Positions 1-12,511 of a DNA stretch of 64,000 nt are shown here, in pieces. The position numbers were made by a program, and so were the translations under genes. The DNA comes from Lasiosphaeris hirsuta. Lineage: Eukaryota > Ascomycota > Sordariomycetes > Sordariales > Lasiosphaeriaceae. Where the stretch lies: NCBI GenBank assembly GCA_030549175.1, contig JAUKUA010000005.1, forward strand, positions 1,240,001 through 1,304,000, given 5' to 3'. Each line of letters opens with the position of its first letter. Positions within the stretch are counted from its first letter, which is position 1. The notes below the pieces were generated by a model. It saw only the letters and a list, made by a program, of their open reading frames with translations, was not told the origin of the DNA and searched no databases.

Positions 1-353
1 CACATTAGATACCCGATTTTGCTCGCATCAGCTAAAAAGAAGCCAGCCACAACCACAGCCACCATAGCCCCTTATATTGCCCCTCAACCCAAATCCCAAG
101 ACCAGCCCATCAATGTACTCCAGTTATCCATTTATGTACACATGAGACCGTAGAGAGCCCATCATCCATATCTGTTCACCTCAAATCTCTACCCCCACTA
201 TCCCCAGGCTTGTATTCCTCCGAGACGGGTAGCGGGCATCAAGACCCACCTCCTTTGTTCCCAACCCTGATTCATCTATGGGGTATCAAACACAAAGGGG
301 AAAGAAACCAGACAAAGGAAATAAGCTTTTAACCGTCAAGATGCACCGGCTGC
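1..353. other. intergenic / 3' flank of the LRR gene
   Basis: No open frame or RNA gene is visible here. This is the downstream flank, presumably including the 3' untranslated region, of the minus-strand LRR gene whose stop codon lies at 354-356. Confidence 0.6.
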
Positions 354-3300
354 TCACGACGACTCGAACCCCGACTCCGTGAACTCGTGGATCATCTGCT
401 TGAAGTCCCCTTCACCCCCTGGCGCTATCGGGATCACTATCGGGATCCCCGCCTCTTGCGGAGTGGAGATCTCCGAGACAGGGTCGAGCGTTTCTGTTGG
501 GCTCTCCATCCCCTCGTCGGCCTGGCGGGTGTAATACGAGATCGGGATAGCCGTGTTGGCGAAGACACAAGACGAGCGGACAGTGGCGCGGCGGGGGCGC
601 GGTGCCGCTCTCGCCACCGCTGTGTGCGCGGCCTCTTGCACGGCGGGGCTGGCATTTCTGGAATCATATTCATCTGGCTCCAGCGCAAGCCATGTCTCCT
701 CCATGTCCTCCAAGCTATCGGCCGAGAGGTCAAAGTCAAGCGATTGGCCCGACGCCTGCTCAAGCGCCGTGCGGTTACGCAACAGATATCCGTCGAGCTC
801 CTCGAACTGGCGGTCAAAGATACCGTGAAGCAAAATCCCTTCCTTGTGCTTGAGCCGCCCAACTGTCCCGCCGCTTCCTGAGGCCGTAGTGGTGCCATCG
901 GTGCTCTTGCGCAGGCCCCGGAGGATGTTCTTCCAGATAGTTTCCCGGTCGGCGGGGGAGAAAGGGAAATCGATGATTTTGTAGTTATCCTTGAGGCTGC
1001 TTACCAGAAACTTGAGGCTTGTAAGGTTCAGCTGGTTGTCCTGGCAATCAACAACTCTCAGGCTTCGGTTCTCGCTGAGCACTCGTCCGAGAGTGCCTGC
1101 ATCGTCATGAAGGTTCTGGTTCCGTAGTTTCAGGTGCGTCATTGTTTTGTTATGGCACAGCCCGGCGAGCGAGCGAGCAAATCCTTTGGCAAGTTGACCG
1201 TCTTCTAGCTTGCCGGAAAAGCCTGACAGGTCCATATAGCGGATGGACTGGTTGTAAGCGAACAAGTCGTGGAGTTCTTTGACCATCTCGTTGCTACATG
1301 GTTCGTTAATGGCGTGGAGGGAGGGTGTCGGCGCTGTTCCCGCGAGATTGAGAAAAGACACAGATCTTGTGCATGCCAATGCCCTGATCAAGAGTAGGAA
1401 GTTGCTCTCGTCCCTGAACTCAACCAGCTCCATGGATAATCCAGCCGGGACCTTATTTTCACGTATAACATCCGCCAAGTCCTCGACTCCATCTTCTAGA
1501 GGATTACCACTGATGGAGAGGTGCATCTTGCTGTCTTCGCCAATGGCCCTGCAGAGTCTTGATGCCGCATCGCCGGTAATTCCACAGTGATTAAGCACTA
1601 GCTTCCGGAATCCCGAAGGCTTAGTTCCTCTGATCTCTTGCGACGTTTGGTGGAAGAACTGTCCCAAGTCACGCAGTGTTGCGGAGTTGATCTAAGTCAA
1701 AGTGTAAGTGATATGAGCAATCTTGTAGCTAGCGCTGCCTCCGCTCACCTTGAACCCAGAGAGGTCAAGTTCCTCTAAATTCTCGAGGTGGCTAAGGACA
1801 TCGTAGGGAAACAGCGTCCCGACGATGTCCCTCTCGCCTTGCAGGCTCCCGCGGAGATTCAGGTACCTCAGGTTGGCCAGGTGTGGTATAATGTCCAGCA
1901 AGAGACCGGCGGGTAGTCGTCCCGGATTCTCGGATAGGTTTAAAGACTGCAGCGGTTGGGGTCGTCCTAGGAGAGGCGCAATCAAGGTCCGCAAGGACTT
2001 CTCACCCAGACCGCAGGAAGACACGTCTAAAGCGTGTATTTTGGCCATGTCCAAAGCCTCGACTAGGAAAGGTCAGTATTCGGACAATGGTGTGGGGATA
2101 TTGGTTAGGCATACCGATATCCTCGAGGTCATGTTGGAGAAGCGTATTGCCGGCAAGGACCAAGTGGCTACATTTGGTGATGTCGGGTTTCAGCAGGTTC
2201 AATATGGGCGTCAGAAACTCTAGACTGAGCGCCGGCTCCTTATTGTCGTTTCTTCGCAACGTGAGCGAAGCCGATGAATTTGAGAAATCGATTTGCTGAA
2301 TCGTCTCAGAGCAGAATGCTAGCGCGTGAAGCTCTTGATGGAGTACTGCACTCTGTTTCAAAAGCTGTACTTCGTCCACATCCAAATTGACCCCTAAGAT
2401 TATATTCGTCAGTAAAAAAAAAACAAGCAAGCAAGGGCGGATAGGATGAATAGCTCATGCACTTACCAGTACGGCTGGGATATGCAACATTCCCTCCTGT
2501 GGCCGAGTGAGCATCATAGACACCCCTGAGGACCCCCAGGTCGACATCGCGGAAGGACAGCGAATTGAAATAGTCGTTGTATCTCAACGCCCGCATCACG
2601 GCTAAGAGCTGAAGAGGCGAGTAGCGCGACCCATCCTTTGCCGGGAGCACTCGGAACTCGGGCGGAAATTTGGTCTTCCAGTTGATCTCCCAGACGACCG
2701 GATCACATCGGTAGGCCGCCACGTAAGCATCAAGAGTCCTTCTGACACTACCAAAATCTTCCCTGGGGACAAGATAGTGTGGTTCCTTGAGCCCCTTTAC
2801 GTGGAATATCTCCGCCATTTGCCACATCTGTGGCCAGACCGGCTTCAGGAAGCAGTCCGCCATTCCGAAGACGCGGATGATCTGCCGATAATCGCGGCTC
2901 GCAAGCTCCAGAGTAACACGGGGTTCAAAGGGGTAGCTGCAAATGTGGTTGTTAGTCAAATCCAGACACATGGTTACATAATCCCTTACCGAAATGAGAT
3001 ATTGAACCGCTCCTCGTGGATGGCCCAGTCGCCTCGGAAACTTTCCAGTGTCACCAGCCCAAACGTCTTGTGTTGGCAAGTAGGCTCGCTAGACTTTCCT
3101 TTTTGAATCATAACAAGATGACAGAGATATGTCCCAACCACGAGGTAAAACGCCGGTGCCTCGTATGCCTTTTTAGAAATGTCTTCGGGTTTCTTGAAGT
3201 ATTCTTTTCGCATACTCGCCCGCGGGACAACTGGGAAGACTTCAAGTTTGCGATGCTTGAAACCTGGCTCTTCGGCCTCGTGTATCGTGTCAAGGAGTTT

Positions 3301-4134
3301 CAGGACCTCTAGAGAGGGTGTTGCAGCATCATACTCGTCGTGCTGGGTATGCCTCATGGCTCGAACAATGTTTCGCATCTGCTTGTCCCGCTCTGTCGGG
3401 AGGTTGAAGTAAAAAGTTGCTTGGTGGAACGTCAAGCCGGACGAATCCTTCCACCAGACCTCAATGCCAAATGATGGCCTTGTACTTTCTGCGACGATAG
3501 CCGACACGATGGCAGAGAGTGGAATCATTAGCAGGGGTTCCGGGCTCGAAGTCACGGCCTCGAGCGCGGCAGCTTCGGAAAGGCACGGGAAAAGAGCCAT
3601 GACATCGGAACGGCTCTTCAGTTTTATTAGGTAGTCGGCTGTCACGACTAGATAGGGAGTCCTTGTCCTCATAAACTGAACATCTGACTCCAGGGCGGCG
3701 ACAGCTTCGACTTTTTGCGACAGCCAGTCAGTGCTAGTTGATAACCCTCCCAAGCTCGCGACATCGGTGACTGAGGTTGTACGACCGTGGCTATCGGAAA
3801 GGTCCGAAGCTCGAGAGGCAACACCACCAAATGCGGCCACCGACGCAGGCCGGGATTTTGACAGCTTCCGCACATGTGAGCTCTGACTTTTGCTCTTGGT
3901 GGTTTCGGGCCCTCGATTGCTCAGAGATCTTCGTGCCTTATCTTTGATAGAGTAGAGGGAAAAACGGCGGTCTCCGTCAGAGCTGGCCGGCGAACTCGGA
4001 ATTGTTGATGTCGGGCTTGCCGCAACATCACACACGCTAGCCTCAGCCGTCTTCAGAGGCGTTATGTGAGATCGTTTGGGGTGTTCCTGCTCCATGTTGG
4101 GGCGACGTTGTAGACTCTGGCCCAAGAATGGCAC
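354..4134 (-). CDS. PH-like and leucine-rich-repeat protein (CARMIL-like architecture)
   Basis: Five exons on the minus strand: 4134-2990, 2936-2467, 2393-2115, 2062-1749 and 1691-354, together 3546 nt or 1181 aa. Each junction has GTAAG-, GTATG- or GTGAG-type donors and CAG/TAG acceptors and preserves the frame. Residues 1-140 are Ser/Thr/Arg-rich and probably disordered. About 150-290 and 310-450 look like two beta-rich PH-like modules (YLVVTADYLIKL; FYLVVGTYLCHLVMIQ). From about 540 to 970 come ribonuclease-inhibitor-type leucine-rich repeats (LQSLNLSENPG, LRYLNLRGSL, MTHLKLRNQNL). The last 190 residues are low complexity. PH followed by LRR is the layout of CARMIL/Acan125 actin-capping regulators, but no capping-protein-binding motif was recognised, so the function is inferred from architecture only. 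An in-frame ATG at 4095 is an alternative start. Confidence 0.85.
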
Positions 4135-7100
4135 CGGCTCTTGTCAACGGGGTGTTTGCAGGGCGGGTGTGAGGGCTTTCTCGGTCTATGTATCGACCTG
4201 GGGGCCAATTCAACGTGGGGGGAAGAGCGTGGTCGAGTTTGCGAGACTCCCAAATATCACGCGCTGCGCGTTCACGCTGTGTCTTGTCTGTATCCTGGCC
4301 AGAGCGGAGACAACGGTGCGGCGGATCCGTGCTTTGTTTTTTTTGAGGGTTCATTCGTGTCTACACCACGAAGGATGCTCTTCGCTTCGGGCTGGCAAGT
4401 GTCGAGAATCAGGATAAGCTATCGGGCCCGATGCGCGGGGCGGATATGCGGGTCAAGCGTCGAGGCGAGGACGAAAGCCTACAGGCACGTCAATCCGTTC
4501 AATCTGCAGGTTGCGGGTTTGCTGAGGCGGCCAGTAACAGCCCACTCACTGTTGACTTAGGTCCTCGTCAGAATATCTCGGCCGCACAGTCACAGAGAGG
4601 ATTGTCCCGTCGGCATGTCTTCACAGGGTAACAGAAGCGGCCAGCAAGGTTCGTGGGGCAATCGGGAATATCAGAGTGCAGAGGCAAGCGCGTCGATGAC
4701 GACAGAGGGCCAAGGCAGGATCGACTTAACACTCAGCAACCCAGCCCCTGAAATGCAGAGGGAATGGTATCGTCAATTGGAGATGAAAAGTTGCTAGAGG
4801 GTTTGTTTCAGATGGTGGATCAACAATTTTGCCCATCCCAAGCCATCTCCGCTTTCCTCTGTGACAGGGAGACCAGCGATGGGCAGGCACTGGCTCCGTC
4901 TGGGAGCGCTGGCGTGTCCGCCCCGATGCCGTCGAATACCATCGACGATCGGGCCTGTCGGGCCTGGAATCAAGGTGGGGAGCGATGATGTTATCGAACA
5001 GGTTTCTGGGTCGTTGCTGTCCAATGAGGATGTGCGGGGAGCTCTGCGGACCACAACTTAGACAGGGCCAGCTGAGCAAGCTCGCCAGGACCCGTCTGCC
5101 AATTAAAGACTCCAAGGACCAAGCTGGTTCTTCGCGGTCTCGAGCCATTTCTCGCTTTCAAAATCTGTCCGAGGCCGACCGTATCAATGTGGACAGCACA
5201 GAAAATAAAGATGCTAAGGCTCACAAACGCGAGCATCACCAACGAAGGCCGTTGGCTATCAAAGTGGAACGCCATCTGGCCAGCATCGATAGTCGCGCGA
5301 CTGATGTGTCTTACGTTGGCCGAAGCCCTCCCCACATTTGCATTTTCAAAGTTTGGACTCAGCCAACAGCCCCTTTTTGCGCTTTGCGCTAGGGTTTCGG
5401 TGCAAATTACTCCATGACTCTTCGCTCAGAAGGGGCGCCTGAGTCTTGTTTTTTCCCTAGGGGAAAAAACCACTCAGATCAAGCGTAATAGTTAACCAAG
5501 CCAGTGGTTCGGAAAGTCGAACGGGTCCATGGGGGAAGGCCTCAAGACTTTGTCGTGGCCGGGGCGTTCCGTTATGTGGCGTCAGCTTAGCCCCTGTGGC
5601 TGATATGCGTCGCTGCCGCTATGTCTGGTGGCGTCGACTAGAGGACGCCTCTCGCGTCGAGCCGTGGAAGATCTTTGTTTCAAGTCGAACTCTGCTTTGA
5701 GCCGTGGGCAAGAAAGAGTGGCAAAAGGCACGAAACAGAAGTCGAGGCTTTGCCACGGCTCCGAGCATATGCTTGCACAATAGCCGTACTAGCCGCGCTT
5801 TAGAATGGGATATGGCAACATGTGAGGCCGCAACTCGCAGTTCAGAGAGGCACAGGTGCGCGGCTAGGGGCCTCGTCGACAGGTCCAGATTTCTCGATCG
5901 GATCCTTGCCGACATTCACAAATCGCAAGTGAAAGGTGGGAGGGCAGTAGGTGGCTTACTGCTCGCGATGCCACGCGACTTTTCAAACAATGTCTCCAAG
6001 CGGGTCCGAAAATAAGACGATGACCTGCTCACCTTAGTATTTGCTGTGCATATGTACTTATTTTCCGAGGTGCTCACCTGAGCTCGGCGATGAGTTCCCT
6101 TTATCTCAGCAGTACCGTTTCGACATGCCACTTCTCAAATCACCACGGACCAGAGAAAAGACCACGGATGGTCTGCTGGGTCGATGAACCAGGCCACAAG
6201 CAAGAAGGCCCAGTGCCGCGCTCGAGCTTGCGCCTGGGCTTGCAGCATGCAGACCGCTCTTCAACAACAATGACTTCATTCGCCCCTCGCCAATGTTGGC
6301 GGATGCTGGTCAATGCTTTAGATGTTCTGATGAACGGGTAGCAATTGTTAGGCTGCCGAGCCGCAGGTTGTGCCTTACACTATCGTGCCCAACTTCACCA
6401 CCCCTTTAGGCATGGTGGTTGATGAAACGGGAGCCGTTTCAGCGTCGATATTTGGTTTGCTGTCGACTCCCCCCAGTTTTCCGCGTCCCCCCTTGTCTGA
6501 CCCGAGGACCAATCATTGTGCTGCCAGCTTTGTTTCCTCTCACCTCCGCAGAGGGGCGATGGTTTATACGGTGGGTGGCACGGAGACTCTCTGTAGCTTT
6601 GCAGTTCGTTGTGCGTAAAAAAAAAAAAAAAAACACGTCGAAGTTGCTCTCGCTTCTTCCTTCCTCGAAGAGGAGAAAAAAGTGGACTGATGGCTGATGA
6701 CTGGGTTCAGCTACTCCGTCTGCCCCTAAAGATCAAATCATTCACAAGGAGCTGACCACCAAATTGGGAGCTGATGGAGTTGTGGTTCACCGGCAATGCG
6801 ACCCCAAGCTTGCATTTCGGTCCCTTGGCTGCGCTCGAGCTGCGGTATTACGGATACCGCTGACCCTACATCGCCGAGGACACGACATCAGCAGGCCATT
6901 GAAGGCAACAAGCGACGGCCATGTTTTTTGTGTCGAGCTCGTCCGCGGCTCCGTACTGCATGGAGAGAAGTGTTCGATCAGAAGCGCAGAGCGCATTGAG
7001 GGCACCAGTCTTTGCGACGTTATTGACGCCATCAGCCCATGGGCTCCCATGGCGGGCTGGCATTGGGCATTTGAACCCCGGGCGCCGATCTGCAACAAAG

Positions 7101-8324
7101 GGCTTCTCTGCAGCTGCTCGTTTGGTGTGGCAAGCCCGGTTCTCTGCCGCCGCTCCCAGTGGTCGTGCTGCGGGTTGCCAACGTTGGCTAGCTGCGGATG
7201 GCTAGCTTTTGAGGAGGCAGCTAGGACATTTGAAGGCGGTCTCGAGTTTCTCGACTGGTGTTTTGTCCTCGCTCTCTCCGCTGCTGTTGTTTTATTATTG
7301 ATTATTTATGATGATAACTGATGCCTTGATGGGCGTGGGCTAGCATCAGCCCAAAATAGCTTACACATATGTAAATAATACAGGAGCCCTGTATTTGCCA
7401 CAATCCACCATCCTTGGATTCTGGGCGGTCATTTCGCGATACGACACGACATCCCGATCAAGCGCCAGAGCTGGTCCGTGCATCGTTTCATCTCAAGGGG
7501 TAGTGTCTGGCGATTGGCGAGCCTGAGAGCGACCCTCAGTGGGCCTGGCCCAAATCCCTCCAATCCCCTCCTGTCCCCTCCTGTCAGCCGCCAAGTCCGC
7601 TGCCCCTCTCTCCCCAGTGCCCCAGTGCCCCAGAAGCCGCCGTACCCAGCGGCCACAGGGAGGAAACCCATCAGCCTGAATTTATCGCATGCACCTCGAT
7701 CCAATCCGTGGATCCCCACCCTGGTCTGCCTGGACATCGACGCCGCATGTCTCCCCTCCCGATGGGCCCGTGAGAATCATCTGTCTGGCCGTTCGCACTA
7801 GACAAAACGCCCCCCCTCCCGCACCAAACCGTGCCCGGGCATCCAGAGGTCTTGTCAACCCATAGACAGCGTCGTGGGACTCTTAATTTCTTTCCTCGTC
7901 ATCACCACAGCGTTGTTTTTCTTCTCTGCGCGTGGTTGCTGTTGCACACATCTGCAGAGGAACAAGGAGAGAGGAAGGAACGAGTCCAGGATTCATTTGG
8001 CTTAGACAACATCCGACCGGGAAAAAGGAGCCCTGCTCCTTGCTTACACCAGACATTCCACTGCTTCGTGTAACGCGTCCATCACCGCTCCACCAGCAAT
8101 CATCCGCCCGCGTGGTCTTGCAGCCGGCCAAGAGCTGGAGAAGGCATTATTACCCTCCGTCTCTACAGCCCCGACGAAGCCAATTTCCACCACCATCCGT
8201 CGTGTCTGGACCCATCGTGTGGATACCTATCGGTTTTCGGCCAGCGCATTGCCGGCCGTCGCTGTGCCCACCGAAACATAATCGCACCCCCGCGCTCATG
8301 TTATCGATTTGATCGCCTCTCGTC
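4135..8324. other. divergent intergenic region between LRR gene and MAPKKK gene
   Basis: About 4.2 kb separates two divergently transcribed genes and should hold both promoters and leaders. The open frames here are short, mostly lack ATG and overlap antisense frames, so I call none of them genes. A run of 17 A lies at 6617-6633. The stretch from about 7430 to 8324 is CT-rich and looks like the MAPKKK leader. A TGTAAATA octamer is present at about 7370. Confidence 0.5.
8298..8312 (+). promoter_or_regulatory. 4-codon upstream ORF before the MAPKKK start
   Basis: ATG TTA TCG ATT TGA lies just upstream of the MAPKKK start codon, with only 12 nt between its stop and that ATG. If the transcript starts upstream, as the long CT-rich leader suggests, a scanning ribosome would meet this uORF first. 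With such a short gap, efficient reinitiation at the main start is unlikely, so leaky scanning would be needed. The presence is seen; the regulatory effect is inferred. Confidence 0.45.
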
Positions 8325-11095
8325 ATGGCCATGTTAGCGTCGAAATCCTCGTTCCCGGCGTCGCTGGGCTCGCAGCCCGCCGCCCTGATGGTTAACACGC
8401 CGCAAACCGCATACCCTCCCACGCGACGGGCACCGGTGGCGCCCTTGACAAGCCAGGCCTACGCAAGTCCGACCGAATCTGAGTTCTCTGATGTCGACAG
8501 TCCCAGCTCAGTCAAGAATTGGGATGAGGACAAGGTCTGCGAATATCTCCGCAGCGTAAAGTGCGGCGAGTACGAGAAGATATTTCGTAAAAACCACATC
8601 AATGGCGAGAACCTGCTCGAGATGGACAAGGAGGTCCTCAAGGAGATGGGAATCGAGAAGGTTGGAGATCGGGTGCGCTTGTTTCTGAGCATTAAGAAGC
8701 TTCGGACTAAGACGTATGCAAACCAGAAGAAGCGAAATAGGGTAGGTCAAAAGCCCAACTGGTGTTGATCATTTGAAATGCCTCCTAACAATTGGTATAG
8801 GATTCCTTCGGCGGTTTTGACATTCAGTACAACCCTCATTCAGCTTCCCCACGGCCGCCAAACTCCGGCCGCGGGATCCCGCCTACGCCGTCAAATAAGA
8901 GGTACTCTCGCCATGACCTCGCCGGTGGCGTTGATACCCCAGAGTCTTCATTGCCCGGTTCTGAATTCCGAGGCGGCCGCAGAGGCTATGCGCCCCAGGG
9001 ATATAGCAGTCAGGCTTCCACCGCCGTGTCTTCGAGGTTTCCCATGTCGACCTCTGAGGCACACTCTGGCCGAATGGTCCAGGCTCACACCAGAAATAAC
9101 TCGAGTTTCGATGGCTCGTTGATGGCTGCCTTGCCACAAGGTCAGGACGTCATTCGCGTCATCTCAACCGGAGGCGTCACCAAAGTTGTCAAGATTGCCG
9201 ACTGTAACACTTGCGAAGAAGTCATGCGGGTCACACTTAGGAAGTTCGCCCTGCGCGAGGACCACGAGAGGAATTACTGCTTCTGGGTCCTTGCTGGTAT
9301 CGACCCTAACCCGAATCAGTGCCGCCGCTTGGGAGACACCGAGCTGTGGAGAGTAATAAAAGACCATACTCGCCCGGAACGGAATCGTCTCATCCTACGA
9401 CGCGTTCCGGCTGGAGAGCCTGGCCAGGCCGAGCTCGAGAGAGCTGCCGCCATTGGTCTAGAGGAGGCACAGCAAAATCATAACCGCGCCCTTCAGCACG
9501 CCGATAAGCGGAGTCAGCTCAAGGCACAGAAGATCCTGGGCGAGACCTGGGAGGATATGCAGCCCCCCCTTTCGCCTGTCTCCTACCAAGACCGCGAGCG
9601 AAATGTCTATAATGCCGCCCGAGACCTCGAGCGCCCTGCTCCTGCTGATGCAAGGACGGCGCGCACCCGGAAGGGTCTACTCCGCCAGTTCGGCGGGCTG
9701 AGGCCACCGAGTGAGCTCATTGCCTCAGATTTGACCAGTTACTTCCCCGATCACTCGCGCGAGGCTATTGACAGAACTGCTCGCTTGTCTATGAGACGGT
9801 CCGCGCGCCTTAGCAAGGTGAACCATCGCCTCAGCGTCGCCAGCACAATGAGCTTTGCCTCTAGCATTCAAGACGCCCCACCCATTCCCACCATTGCCGA
9901 CAGTTGGCTCACTGCATCAAACCAGATCGCAAAGGTTCGCCCTCGCGACCTGAGCAGGGCTACACATGGGTATCGAGACTCGGTCACCTCTTCGGTACTC
10001 GACACCCTCCAAGAGGAATCGTCACCGACCGAACCAAACCGCAAATCATACGTCTCGTTTGCTGATAGTGGCTCCGATACGGCGGCTGTGAGCATCACTG
10101 ATCCCGATGGCAATATCATCCGGCACAGCTACTATGACGGCGAGAGCACCATTGGCTCCGGTGGCTCTTTGCAGGAAGTTAACCAGGCACTGACCGAGGA
10201 TGGCGAAGACGCCGACGAGGAGTTACAGAGCTTCCTGGCGGCGGGTGACTCATGGGATGACAGCCAGTGGATGAAGGGTGCCCTCATTGGCCAGGGCTCC
10301 TTTGGCTGTGTTTACCTGGCCCTCCATGCTATCACAGGCGAACTTCTTGCCGTGAAGCAAGTCGAAGCACCCTCACCCGGGGCCAACAGCCAGAGTGACT
10401 CGAGAAAGAAGAGCATGATTGAGGCCCTAAAGCGTGAGATCAGCCTTCTTCGCGACCTCCGTCACCCCAACATTGTGCAGTACCTGGGGTGCGGTTCGTC
10501 AGCAGAGTATCTCAACATTTTCCTCGAGTACGTACCCGGCGGGTCCGTACAAACCATGCTCAACTCGTACGGTGCACTTCCGGAGCCCCTTGTCCGCAGC
10601 TTCGTCCGCCAGATCCTCAATGGACTATCATATCTCCACAACCGGGACATCATCCACCGCGACATCAAGGGTGCCAATATTCTAGTGGACAACAAGGGTA
10701 CTATCAAGATCTCGGACTTTGGCATTTCCAAGAAGCTTGAGGCAACCAACATTCTCAACGGCGCCAACAACAACAAGCACCGGCCGTCACTCCAGGGGTC
10801 CGTCTTCTGGATGGCACCCGAGGTGGTCAAGCAGACGTCGTACACACGCAAGGCCGACATCTGGTCGCTCGGCTGCCTCGTGGTCGAGATGATGACAGGT
10901 ACACACCCGTTCCCCGACTGCACGCAGCTGCAGGCCATCTTCAAGATTGGAGGCTCCAAGGCAGCACCAACAATCCCCGACCACGCAAGCGAGGATGCCA
11001 AGCTGTTCTTGGCGCAGACGTTTGAGATTGACCATAACAAGCGGCCGAGCGCAGATGACTTGATGTTGAGTCCTTTCTTGACACCGGCCACGTGA
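8325..11095 (+). CDS. STE11: STE11/NRC-1-type MAP kinase kinase kinase
   Basis: Two exons, 8325-8741 and 8801-11095, give 903 aa, close to the size of NRC-1 and MST11. The intron begins GTAGGT and ends TATAG. A SAM domain lies at about 65-132 (starting WDEDKVCEYLRSVKCGEY); in this family it pairs with the Ste50 adaptor. A Ras-association/RBD-like domain follows at about 254-341 (DVIRVISTGGVTKVVKI). After a Ser-rich regulatory linker comes the kinase domain at about 628-900, with glycine loop GQGSFGCVY, ATP-binding lysine K658, HRDIKGAN catalytic loop (D760), DFG aspartate D778 and WMAPE. The family phosphorylates the Ste7-type MAPKK in the pheromone, filamentation and infection-related MAPK pathway. 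The ATG at 8325 has a good context (GTCATGG) and is preceded by a short uORF. Confidence 0.97.
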
Positions 11096-12511
11096 GGGAT
11101 TTGTAGGAATCGGTTGGGTGGTTGGTTAATACAGTGGTTTTCACTTTGAATTTTAGGAGCGGTGGAGCGACTCGGAACGGAAAATGCATTGGCATTTTTG
11201 TGCTTGGTATTTATGTCATGATATGATGGATATGATGGCGAGGGGGTGGTGGCCATGGCCGTGTGTTTATTTGTTGAAACTTGACAAGAAGGAGAAGCCC
11301 TCTTCACTGGATGAAATGGATGGATGTTGATGAGATGTTTTATTCTCCTCTTTACTTTCGCTTTTTACTTCTATCCCGCTCGATCTTGATGATGGATGAG
11401 GGCTTTTGGCGTCGATTTTTAGCTAGAGGTCGTGAGATGGACGGAGTATCCACGCAAGAACATAGCATGCATGGGGATGGACTATGGGATATACGGCTAC
11501 GGCTAGATAAGCTGAGATGAGGGTGAAGAAAGGGGACTATATGCATTTACACAGATGACATGATTAAGTGAAGAGAATTTAAGACATTCAGATCTGATAC
11601 TGGAGTATAGTGAGTAGTGGCGTTCGGGGTTAGTGATGTATATGCCTAGTGTCCGTAGATATCATGAGTTGTGTGTTATCGCTGGTAAACAGGTTTGCGG
11701 GATCAGGTATTAAACGCCCTTCCATGGCGAACTTCACACATTTCGCAGTCACAACACGGGCCCTGGAACCCGGGAAACGATGAAGAATGTGTTTTCTGTT
11801 GTCTTTATTTGGTACATGACTAGGTACTGCAATCAAGACTCGTTAGAGAAGTCGATGATGATAGAAGACGTTTCGGCGACTTGGTCTAGGCTGTAGGGGA
11901 GCAGGATCTCTAAATCGGTTTGGGAGTTTGTGTCACAACCCCCAAACTGGCAAAGCAACCATCGAAGCCAACATTCCCAACACGTACACCATCCATCATT
12001 ATTGCCGCCAACTCGCGTTGGGTCTATGACAAGGGCAGTTACACAACCGAGAACCGACATAACGGTAACGTAGAACTTGACCCCCCAAGACTTGAACGAT
12101 ACAAGACCTGCTCAACAAACTGTGCCGTGTGAGATGCACTAGGGTCCTACTGAACTCCGACACGGTACCCGGCCCAGCAACAGCATCACTGCGCATCCAA
12201 CATCAACGTCCGTGGGAATAGGGACTAGAACACTCCAGTGTCCTAATGTTGCCCTGCCGCCCTATTGAGAATCTTTCCCTGCGATCCTCAACGTTGGAGG
12301 GTTCCCAACCTCGCCATGTAGATCAGGCCATAGATATGCTTCAAGATCCATCAAGACATCAATGCACTGGCCGTCTATCGTGGGGTAGAGGTGAAGGGGA
12401 CTTATCATGAATTTGTACCAGCGTCCAGCACCTAAACCCCCCTCCAACAGAAAATGAGAAGAGAACCAAGCCAAGCGAAGTAACCACCATTTAGGTAGGT
12501 ACCTTGCCTAG
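11096..12511. other. 3' flank of MAPKKK and gene-poor DNA
   Basis: This holds the 3' flank of the MAPKKK. A protein-like open frame without a clear start lies on the minus strand at 12262-12474 (for example GRWYKFMISPLHLYP, DLEAYLWPDLHGEV) and another at 11833-12060. Neither was recognised, and they may be remnants linked to the decayed gene just to the right. Confidence 0.35.

Noticed and set aside
6764..7321. 185-codon plus-strand frame upstream of the MAPKKK
   Set aside because: It opens on a TTG, lies in probable promoter/leader DNA, overlaps antisense frames and shows no family features.
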